From: Clostridium sp. CAG:169
GTDB lineage: Bacteria; Bacillota; Clostridia; Oscillospirales; Ruminococcaceae
Direction: 5' to 3'
Assembly: GCA_000435195.1 (NCBI GenBank)
Contig: FR880210.1
Location: 1 to 5,994 of the forward strand
Length of the DNA: 5,994 nucleotides
Notes under the pieces: generated by a model
Database searches by the model: none
What the model saw: the letters and a program-made list of their open reading frames with translations, nothing else
What the model was told of the DNA's origin: nothing
Shown: piece by piece, positions 1 to 5,365 of the stretch
Position numbering within the stretch: the first letter of the stretch is position 1
Layout of the letters: the number at the start of each line of letters is the position of its first letter
Translations under genes and position numbers: made by a program

Positions 1-609
1 GTATCCGGCAAACAGCTGCGGCTCCATCTCTCCGGTCGCAGTGCGCATCTCCAACAGAGAAAATCCGCGCCAGTAAACGCGGTTTTCTTCATCCAGCAGG
101 ATATTTTCCGGGCTGATGCCCTGATGGGTGATTCCTTTTTTATGCAGGGAAGAAAGGCTGTTGTACAACGGCAGCAGGTATTTTTTCGCACGGCACCAGC
201 ACTGACGTCCGCCTGATTGTCTGAGTGTCTCCTCAAGGGTGCTGACTTGCAGATGCTCGCTTGCCACATAAACGGTGGCATTCTGCTCAAACAACTGAAC
301 AATGGGGATAAGGCAGCTGTTCTCCTTCTCCTGCTGCAAAATGCGGTAGAGGTCCTGAAAGGAGGCACGAAAATATTTGAACTCGGTGGCGTGCCCTGCC
401 AAAGGCTGCAGAGCATCCGCATCATCACAGCGGCAGGCAATACCCGCAGGGAAAAATTCCTGAAGCTGCACCACATCCCCTACGATGCAATCCTGTGCAA
501 GATAGAAAATCCCCTCTCCATTGCTTCCAAGACAGCGCACAATGCGATACTCTCCCACACGGCTGCCTTCCTCAAGCGGTCGTCGTTCTGCCTGCGTATT
601 TTCGTTCAT
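1..609 (-). CDS. Protein kinase-like protein, predicted pseudokinase (N-terminal part; runs off the window start)
   Basis: The 203 visible residues align by eye along a bacterial Hanks-type Ser/Thr kinase domain of the kind common in Clostridia. In order they show a glycine-loop region (L27-A38, GSNGEGIFYLA), strand 3 (V47-P54, VQLQEFFP, where active relatives read VAIKEFFP), a hinge (VYVASEHL, about 113-120), the catalytic loop (H162-N169, HQGISPEN) and the DFG region (W180-L185). Key residues are lost: the ATP-anchoring Lys is Q50, the HRD Asp is G164, and DFG reads G182-F183-S184. Only the catalytic-loop Asn (N169) remains. A catalytically dead fold that may bind a partner or nucleotide is therefore inferred. 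No signal peptide or membrane segment is visible in this part. The ATG at 609 follows GGGAGGTG (619-626) at normal spacing, and a strong promoter lies just upstream. The C-terminal lobe and any sensor domain lie outside the window. Fold assignment is fairly sure; inactivity is inference. Confidence 0.85.
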   Translation of the reverse strand, partial: MNENTQAERRPLEEGSRVGEYRIVRCLGSNGEGIFYLAQDCIVGDVVQLQEFFPAGIACRCDDADALQPLAGHATEFKYFRASFQDLYRILQQEKENSCLIPIVQLFEQNATVYVASEHLQVSTLEETLRQSGGRQCWCRAKKYLLPLYNSLSSLHKKGITHQGISPENILLDEENRVYWRGFSLLEMRTATGEMEPQLFAGY

Positions 610-617
610 CTGCCTTC

Positions 618-626
618 TCACCTCCC
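618..626 (-). promoter_or_regulatory. Ribosome binding site of the kinase-like gene
   Basis: On the minus strand GGGAGGTGA lies 8 bases upstream of the ATG at 609. It fixes the start of the kinase-like gene. Confidence 0.8.
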
Positions 627-649
627 TGCACTCCTATTATTGTAGCACC

Positions 650-678
650 ACTATAACAGTATTGCTCAAAAATGTCAA
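650..678 (-). promoter_or_regulatory. Sigma-A-type promoter for the kinase-like gene
   Basis: On the minus strand there is a perfect -35 TTGACA (673-678), a 17-base spacer and a -10 TATAGT (650-655), with TG one base before the -10 (extended -10). The predicted start near 643 gives a leader of about 35 bases containing the ribosome site. It lies in the 138-base gap between the Ppx-like and kinase-like genes, so the downstream gene can be transcribed separately. No convincing terminator follows the upstream gene, so readthrough is also possible. Confidence 0.85.
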
Positions 679-747
679 GTCATCATGCCGCTTTCCCGCT
701 GAAAAAGGAAAAAATTTCAGAGTATCTTTACAATTCAACTGCCAACA

Positions 748-1668
748 TCACCCCAAAAGCTGTCGGTTGCTGTCCGCTTTTCTTTCTTCCTGTACTCCAT
801 CTGTCTCCCGTGCGATTTCATCCTCGATGCACACCTTGTACAGCGCTGCCTGTTTTGCACCTGTCTGCTCCAGCAGCGCTTCCAGCAGGACCATCTGGTA
901 AAATACCCGCTGCGGGAACACCTCGTCGGCAGCGTGCAGGGCGCTCAGCCAGTGCAGGGAAGGATTTCGCAGCAGCCGCTCTAATTCAAACAGAATTTCC
1001 CGGTCGAGGGTCACCTCCTGGAGACTGCCGGCATTTGCACTGACACACAGAGCAAACCGGCGCAGGCTGTCCAATCCGCCGATGCACAGCCTCTCTTCGC
1101 CTGCCGGTCTGCCGGCTGCTCCTTCGCGCAAGATTTGTACTGCCAGCTGACACAGATTTTCCTGCTCTGTCCGGTCTCCCACCAGCTTGGAGCAGCGCTC
1201 CCACAGCACCCTCCATCCCAATGGTACACTGTACCACTCCATGGCATCTGCCTGCTGCCCGGGAAAAAAAATCTGGGTGCTCAAATCCCCGCTGTGTGCG
1301 CCGATTGTGATTGGCTGCCTGGACTGCACCTGTAAGACGCTTGCTGCCGCCCTTGCCTGCCTGCCGCCACAAGCCGCACGCAGCTGCACCCCTGTCGGCA
1401 AACGCTGCTCCAACCTCTGCCGACAGCCCTCTTCATAGCGCAGCACCCCATATCCCCAGAGGGTCGTGCTGCTGCAAAACAGCTGCTGTGCCAGCTGCGC
1501 CAGCCCTTCTGCTGCCTGCACGGTTTTGTCCACATCCAGACTGCCCTGTTCATTCAAAAAATCCTCTTGCACCTGCCTTCTCAACAGGCAGTAGCTTCCT
1601 TCCTGCACGCTTTCCTGCACCGACAGCACCATCCGGTCGGTGTACAGTCCGATGTTTGCCCTTCTCAT
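748..1668 (-). CDS. Ppx/GppA-family-like protein with degenerate active site
   Basis: A 306-residue product, close to the usual length of the two-domain Ppx/GppA phosphatase module. Numbered from the ATG at 1668, the family's landmarks are visible but eroded. The N-terminal IDxGSN loop reads ANIGLY (residues 4-9). The TsAlR region reads GVLR (74-77). SGEEEA reads CGGRQA (100-105), losing all three acidic positions. DxGGGSTE reads HSGDLSTQ (125-132). SxPLG is kept (147-151), GxGGT reads CIGGL (195-199), and the helical C-terminal end ADEVFPQR...LLEALLEQTGAK is well kept. Active relatives hydrolyse polyphosphate or pppGpp, but this protein lacks the residues for it, so a binding or regulatory role is inferred. 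Start choice: AGGAGG at 1681-1686 sits 12 bases before ATG 1668 and 9 before an in-frame TTG at 1671; ATG 1695 also opens the frame but has a weak ribosome site and adds residues absent from the family. No signal peptide or membrane segment is seen. Family membership is by eye only. Confidence 0.7.
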   Translation of the reverse strand: MRRANIGLYTDRMVLSVQESVQEGSYCLLRRQVQEDFLNEQGSLDVDKTVQAAEGLAQLAQQLFCSSTTLWGYGVLRYEEGCRQRLEQRLPTGVQLRAACGGRQARAAASVLQVQSRQPITIGAHSGDLSTQIFFPGQQADAMEWYSVPLGWRVLWERCSKLVGDRTEQENLCQLAVQILREGAAGRPAGEERLCIGGLDSLRRFALCVSANAGSLQEVTLDREILFELERLLRNPSLHWLSALHAADEVFPQRVFYQMVLLEALLEQTGAKQAALYKVCIEDEIARETDGVQEERKADSNRQLLG

Positions 1669-1680
1669 CAATCCAAAAAG

Positions 1681-1687
1681 CCTCCTT
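1681..1687 (-). promoter_or_regulatory. Ribosome binding site deciding the start of the Ppx-like gene
   Basis: AAGGAGG on the minus strand lies inside the longest open frame (which begins at 1695). It therefore argues that translation really starts downstream of it, at TTG 1671 (9-base spacing) or ATG 1668 (12-base spacing). The 1668 start also matches where Ppx/GppA proteins normally begin. Confidence 0.6.
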
Positions 1688-1752
1688 CGCATCATGCTGC
1701 CGTTATTCTTTCCATTTCCCGGTCTTTTTAATCAGCAGACGTTCCTGCTCCG

Positions 1753-1781
1753 TTTTCATTTGCCAAGGATTGTGGTATGAT
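1753..1781 (+). promoter_or_regulatory. Extended -10 promoter for the B12-binding radical SAM gene
   Basis: The -10 is TATGAT (1776-1781) preceded by TGG, giving an extended -10. At 17 bases upstream is a partial -35, TTTTCA (1753-1758), which matches four of six consensus bases. The predicted start near 1788 gives a leader of about 45 bases before the ATG at 1834. It lies in the divergent spacer shared with the minus-strand Ppx-like gene. Confidence 0.6.
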
Positions 1782-1833
1782 ATTCTTACTTTGATGTTAT
1801 CTTTTGCTCCACAGAAAGGAAGGCTCATACAAT

Positions 1834-3564
1834 ATGAAGGTCCTGCTTACCGCCCTCAATTCCAAATACATCCATACCAATCTGGCTGTCCGCTACCTGA
1901 AGGAATATGCCGCACAGTACGGCTACGGCTGTGAAATTGCCGAATACACCATCAACCAGCATCTTCCCGACATCCTTGAGGAGGTCTACCGCCGCTCGCC
2001 GGACGTCCTGTTGCTGTCCTGCTACATCTGGAACATCGGCATGATGATGGAGCTTGCTGAGGAGTACCGCCGCATCTACCCGCAGACCATCATCCTAGCC
2101 GGTGGTCCCGAGGTCAGCTACAACAGCGCACAGCTTTTGCAGGAGCAGCCTGCCTTGGACGGCGTATTGTGCGGAGAGGGGGAAACCGCCTTTTTGGAAT
2201 ACCTGCGCTTTCTCAATGGAGAGCTGCCCATCGAGCAGGTACACTCGCTGTGCTGGCGGGATAAAAACGGAACGATCCAAAGCAATCCTGCCGCCGAGCT
2301 GATGGACATGGCGCAACTGCCCTTTCCCTATCCCGACATCGACCAGCTTAGCGGGCGCATCCTCTACTTCGAGTCGATTCGCGGCTGTCCCTTCCGTTGC
2401 AGCTACTGCCTGTCCTCGGTTGCCGGCAGGGTGCGCTATCTTCCTTTGGAATTGACCTTCCAGCGCCTCCAACGCTTTCTGGATGCCAGAGTACAGCAGG
2501 TCAAATTTGTGGACCGCACCTTCAACTGCTCCAAAGAGCACGCAATGGCAATCTGGCGCTATCTTGCCGAGCACGACAACGGGGTCACCAACTTCCACTT
2601 TGAGCTGACCGCCCATCTGATTGACCAGGAGATGATCGACTTTCTTTCCACCGTGCGGCAGGGACTGTTCCAGTTTGAAATCGGCGTGCAGTCTACCAAC
2701 CCCGATACCATCCGTGAGATTCGCCGCACTACCGACACCGAACGACTTCTTGCCATCTGCCGCCAGCTGGACAAGCCCAAAAACATCCACCTGCACCTCG
2801 ACCTGATTGCCGGTCTGCCGTATGAGGATTTGGAGAGCTTTGGACGCAGCTTCGACACCGTCATGCAGATTCGCCCGCAGCAGATGCAGCTTGGATTTTT
2901 AAAGGTACTCAAAGGCTCGCTGATGGAACAGAAGGCACCGGAGTATGGGCTGGAGTACAGCCGCCGTCCGCCCTTTACCTTCATCCGCACCCGATGGCTC
3001 GATTATCCGCAGCTGCTCCAGCTCAAAGAGATGGAGTCGGTGGTGGAGGACTACTACAACAGCGGACTGTTCGGCAATCAAATCGAATGGATGCTCTCGC
3101 AGGAGGTTTCTCCCTTCTCCTTCTTCCTGGATTTTGGCGCCTGGAAGGTGGAACATCAGCTGCATCTGATTCCACAGGGAATTGCCGAGCGCTGTACCAC
3201 CCTTTGGGATTACTATTTTTCCCGCTACCCTGAGCGCGCCGAACAGGAGGGACTGCTGCACGACCTGTGCCTGTTCGACCTGTGCCTGCACACCAAGCCG
3301 CAAAAGCTGCCCGAACGGGTCACCACTCAGGCAAACCTACCCTACCGCGAAGCAATTCGCGCGCTGTTTCGTAACGAAGCACAGCTGCGCTGCCTGTTCG
3401 GAGAAGAAAACTTCCTTCAGCACAGCCGTCAGGCGCACCTTCAGGTCTTTTCCTTTGACCCGCAAACCCGTCAGCCGCGGCTGTGTGCCATGCTGTTTGA
3501 TTATCACCGCCGCGACCTGCTGGGCAGGGCAAAGGTCACCGATGTCAGCGACTTGATTTTATAA
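1834..3564 (+). CDS. B12-binding domain radical SAM protein with DUF4080 C-terminus
   Basis: A 576-residue, three-domain protein. Residues 1 to about 140 form a Rossmann-like cobalamin-binding-type domain (MKVLLTALNSKYIHTN start, GGPE at 90-93, GEGE at 114-117); the DxHxxG cobalamin-His motif is absent, as in many radical SAM members. The radical SAM core (about 178-370) carries CPFRCSYC with C185, C189 and C192 for the 4Fe-4S cluster, then VKFVDRTFN (223-231), EIGVQS (282-287) and AGLP (326-329). The remainder (about 370-576) is DUF4080-like and ends in a FDYHRRD motif. It is expected to be cytosolic and oxygen-sensitive, cleaving S-adenosylmethionine to a radical; the substrate is unknown for the family. 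The ATG at 1834 was chosen because AAAGGAAGG (1815-1823) precedes it by 10 bases and the family starts there; an upstream in-frame ATG at 1804 has no ribosome site. Length is normal and the gene appears intact. No clear terminator follows it. Confidence 0.93.
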   Translation: MKVLLTALNSKYIHTNLAVRYLKEYAAQYGYGCEIAEYTINQHLPDILEEVYRRSPDVLLLSCYIWNIGMMMELAEEYRRIYPQTIILAGGPEVSYNSAQLLQEQPALDGVLCGEGETAFLEYLRFLNGELPIEQVHSLCWRDKNGTIQSNPAAELMDMAQLPFPYPDIDQLSGRILYFESIRGCPFRCSYCLSSVAGRVRYLPLELTFQRLQRFLDARVQQVKFVDRTFNCSKEHAMAIWRYLAEHDNGVTNFHFELTAHLIDQEMIDFLSTVRQGLFQFEIGVQSTNPDTIREIRRTTDTERLLAICRQLDKPKNIHLHLDLIAGLPYEDLESFGRSFDTVMQIRPQQMQLGFLKVLKGSLMEQKAPEYGLEYSRRPPFTFIRTRWLDYPQLLQLKEMESVVEDYYNSGLFGNQIEWMLSQEVSPFSFFLDFGAWKVEHQLHLIPQGIAERCTTLWDYYFSRYPERAEQEGLLHDLCLFDLCLHTKPQKLPERVTTQANLPYREAIRALFRNEAQLRCLFGEENFLQHSRQAHLQVFSFDPQTRQPRLCAMLFDYHRRDLLGRAKVTDVSDLIL

Positions 3565-3612
3565 TAAGAAAAAGTTATTTTAAATTGTATCGTTGCTTCG
3601 GCAGTTTTCCTC

Positions 3613-3640
3613 TTGTTTTCTTTTTGAAATATGGTATTAT
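3613..3640 (+). promoter_or_regulatory. Possible extended -10 promoter inside the spacer
   Basis: TTGTTT (3613-3618), a 16-base gap and TATTAT (3635-3640) preceded by TGG form a plausible sigma-A promoter. No gene begins shortly after it; the next start is almost 280 bases downstream. It could give a long leader for the DUF1015 gene or a small RNA, or be chance in AT-rich DNA. Confidence 0.35.
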
Positions 3641-3800
3641 TGTACTGATTTCCTTTTTTGTAGTATACAGTTTCTATGAGAACATTTTGCATCTTAAACG
3701 AATTTTTCGTCAAAATTATAGTATATTCTCCAACTTTTCCGGCAAGTCTGGTAAAAACGTTCATTTTTGTTCTGCTTTTCAGAAAAAGTGTCAGTTTGTG

Positions 3801-3830
3801 CTGGAATTTTTGCACAGTTTGTGATATGAT
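3801..3830 (+). promoter_or_regulatory. Extended -10 promoter for the DUF1015 gene
   Basis: TATGAT (3825-3830) preceded by TGA is a good extended -10. The -35 is poor (CTGGAA or TGGAAT around 3801-3807), which extended -10 promoters tolerate. The predicted start near 3837 gives a leader of about 84 bases with no obvious stem-loop. Confidence 0.55.
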
Positions 3831-3907
3831 TACAGTATAGATGTGAATTTTACCAAATCAAGATAATCCGTTTAAGCAAATTTACCGTGAATCAATCTTT
3901 ATCATAC

Positions 3908-3913
3908 AGGAGG
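3908..3913 (+). promoter_or_regulatory. Ribosome binding site for a GTG start
   Basis: A perfect AGGAGG lies 7 bases before GTG at 3921. It settles a non-ATG start for the DUF1015 gene. Confidence 0.85.
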
Positions 3914-3920
3914 AAGTGCT

Positions 3921-5189
3921 GTGAATAATACCGGTTTCTCAAAAGGTGACATTCTGGTCCCCAATGTTGAAAATATGACTGCGTGGAGTGTCATTGCTTG
4001 TGACCAGTACACCTCCCAGCCGCAGTATTGGCGCGAGGTGGAAAAGTTTGTGGGAACCAAACCTTCCACCTTAAACATGATGGTGCCGGAAATCGACTTC
4101 ACCAGCACCGACCTGGAGCAGCACATTGCCTCCGTTAACCGCGCCATGCGCACCTACCTGCGCCGACATCTGTTCAGCGAGGTACACGATTACATCTACA
4201 CCCGCCGTATCCTTTCCAACGGCAAGGTCCGCTGCGGACTGATCGGCGTCATCGATCTGGAGCAGTATGAATTCAATCCCGGTTCCCGCACCACTGTCCG
4301 TGCGACCGAAGGGGTCATCCAAAACCTTATCGAGCCAAGACTGAACATCCGCGATGTCGCTCCGCTCGAGGTGTCCCACACCATGCTGCTGATTGACGAC
4401 CGTGAAAATGCCGTCTTTGCTCCGCTCGAGCAGCAGACCCAGCAGATGCAGCAGCTGTACTCCTTCGATTTGATGAAGGACAGCGGCAGCATCAGCGGCT
4501 ATCTGGTTACCCCGCAGCAGTCCGAGCACATCGACCGCACACTTTCTTCCCTTGCCAACATCGACTGGATGGAAGAAAAATACGGCATCACCGACAAGGG
4601 CATCCTGGTCTATGCAGTAGGCGACGGCAACAACTCGCTGGCAACTGCCAAGCTGCACTATGACAACCTCAAGCGCACCCTCTCCCCGCAGAAGCTGCAA
4701 AATCATCCTGCACGCTACACCTTAGCAGAGATTGTCAACCTCAACGACCCATCCTTCGACTTTGAGCCAATCAACCGAATGGTGTTCGGCGTAGATACCG
4801 CAAACTTCCTGCATCAGCTCAGCCGGATGCACCGCATCTCCTTCACGCCGCAGGAAGGTCAGCAGTATTTTGACTGCGTCATCGGCAACGAAACCACCCG
4901 CATCTGGATTGCCGACCCATCCTCCAACGTGGTCACCGGCACCGTACAGAATTTTATCGACCACTATATCCGCGAATTTTCCGGCAAGGTGGACTATGTC
5001 CATGGGGAAACCATCGTGCGCAAGCTGGCAGCCCAGGTGGACAACATCGGCATCCTCTTCCCGCCAATTCCAAAGCAGTCGCTGTTTGAAACCATCCTGA
5101 TTGACGGCGCCCTGCCGCGCAAGACCTTCTCGATGGGTACCGCAGCAGACAAACGTTTCTATCTGGAATGCCGCAAAATCAAACCGTAA
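3921..5189 (+). CDS. DUF1015 family protein (COG4198 type)
   Basis: A 422-residue cytosolic-looking protein with no signal peptide or membrane segment. It shows the conserved blocks of the clostridial DUF1015 branch in order: VIACDQYTSQPQYW (24-37), RATEG (127-131), an IEPRLNIRDVAPLEVSH stretch leading to LLIDD (about 145-167), GDGNNSLATAK (234-244), HPARYTLAEIVN (262-273) and FEPINR (281-286). The biochemical role is not established. From memory, some relatives lie beside serine-biosynthesis genes and share a DGHHR-like motif with ParB/serine-kinase-type proteins; no such neighbours occur here. At position 238 this protein has Asn where, as I recall, relatives usually have His (GDGNHS). The start is GTG with a perfect AGGAGG. 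Its length is normal for the family. It has its own promoter and is followed 9 bases after the stop by a strong terminator, so it looks monocistronic. Confidence 0.92.
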   Translation: MNNTGFSKGDILVPNVENMTAWSVIACDQYTSQPQYWREVEKFVGTKPSTLNMMVPEIDFTSTDLEQHIASVNRAMRTYLRRHLFSEVHDYIYTRRILSNGKVRCGLIGVIDLEQYEFNPGSRTTVRATEGVIQNLIEPRLNIRDVAPLEVSHTMLLIDDRENAVFAPLEQQTQQMQQLYSFDLMKDSGSISGYLVTPQQSEHIDRTLSSLANIDWMEEKYGITDKGILVYAVGDGNNSLATAKLHYDNLKRTLSPQKLQNHPARYTLAEIVNLNDPSFDFEPINRMVFGVDTANFLHQLSRMHRISFTPQEGQQYFDCVIGNETTRIWIADPSSNVVTGTVQNFIDHYIREFSGKVDYVHGETIVRKLAAQVDNIGILFPPIPKQSLFETILIDGALPRKTFSMGTAADKRFYLECRKIKP

Positions 5190-5198
5190 AATCATCCT

Positions 5199-5230
5199 AA
5201 TCCCCGAGTCTGCGACTCGGGGATTTTTTT
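5199..5230 (+). terminator. Strong intrinsic terminator of the DUF1015 gene
   Basis: A perfect 12-base-pair stem (AATCCCCGAGTC at 5199-5210 with GACTCGGGGATT at 5214-5225) closes a 3-base TGC loop and is followed by a run of T through 5230. It starts 9 bases after the DUF1015 stop codon. On the minus strand there is little A-to-T run on the other side, so it is mainly a forward terminator. Confidence 0.96.
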
Positions 5231-5272
5231 ATCCTCCAAAAATTCCGATTGATTTTTTCTATTTTCCCTCGC

Positions 5273-5301
5273 TTGTACTGCTTCACCATCCATGATAAAA
5301 T
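5273..5301 (+). promoter_or_regulatory. Extended -10 promoter of the second radical SAM gene
   Basis: TTGTAC (5273-5278), a 17-base spacer and TAAAAT (5296-5301) preceded by TGA. The -35 matches only its first three bases, but the extended -10 is good. It lies directly after the preceding terminator, so the next gene must use a promoter in this gap. The predicted start is near 5308. Confidence 0.65.
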
Positions 5302-5306
5302 AAAAT

Positions 5307-5335
5307 CAGGAACCATCAACAGGAGATGGTCCCTG
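5307..5335 (+). promoter_or_regulatory. Stem-loop at the predicted 5' end of the radical SAM mRNA
   Basis: CAGGAACCATC (5307-5317) pairs with GATGGTCCCTG (5325-5335): 10 of 11 pairs, with one A-C mismatch at 5311/5331 and a 7-base loop AACAGGA. No T-run follows, so it is not a terminator. It ends 18 bases before the ribosome site (AAGGGGGA, 5352-5359), leaving that site free. Placed at the likely transcription start, it could protect the mRNA 5' end or be a binding site; the function is inference. Confidence 0.55.
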
Positions 5336-5365
5336 CCGTATCGAATCAATCAAGGGGGATTTTGT

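Larger units (their letters stand above)
3565..3920. other. AT-rich 356-base spacer without a convincing gene
   Basis: The stretch between the radical SAM and DUF1015 genes is markedly AT-rich with runs of T and A, unlike the neighbouring genes. It contains two candidate forward promoters (3613-3640 and 3801-3830) and short weak inverted repeats: AATAA/TTATT at 3563-3579, and ACGAA/TTCGT at 3698-3710. None has the GC-rich stem plus T-run of an intrinsic terminator. The short open frames here lack ribosome sites and look like random AT-rich translation. A small RNA is possible but cannot be demonstrated. Confidence 0.6.

Noticed and set aside
1311..1934. Forward open frame rich in Ala, Pro and Ser overlapping the Ppx-like gene and the start of the radical SAM gene
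   Set aside because: It crosses a divergent promoter region and overlaps two better-supported genes; its low-complexity composition is typical of an antisense shadow.
2095..2796. Long open frame (233 codons) on the minus strand inside the B12 radical SAM gene
   Set aside because: It lies wholly antisense to a gene with clear family motifs, and its translation shows no domain; it reflects the codon bias of the real gene.
3561..3582. Inverted repeat AATAA/TTATT after the radical SAM stop codon, a possible terminator
   Set aside because: It has only five A-T pairs, no GC in the stem and no proper T-run.
3504..3815. Minus-strand frame of 103 codons spanning the end of the radical SAM gene and the spacer
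   Set aside because: It has no ribosome site or recognisable motif, a Lys/Asn/Phe-rich translation as expected from AT-rich DNA, and it overlaps the conserved DUF4080 C-terminus.
3585..3824. Short forward frame with a hydrophobic stretch in the AT-rich spacer, a possible small membrane protein
   Set aside because: It would begin at TTG with no ribosome site and overlaps a candidate promoter; the hydrophobicity follows from T-rich DNA.
4365..4430. Twelve-base repeat GCTCCGCTCGAG occurring twice in the DUF1015 gene
   Set aside because: Both copies encode Ala-Pro-Leu-Glu in the same frame with the same preferred codons; this is chance within coding sequence, not a mobile or regulatory repeat.
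4071..4706. Minus-strand open frame of 211 codons opposite the DUF1015 gene
   Set aside because: It is a shadow of a strongly conserved forward protein, with no family resemblance of its own.
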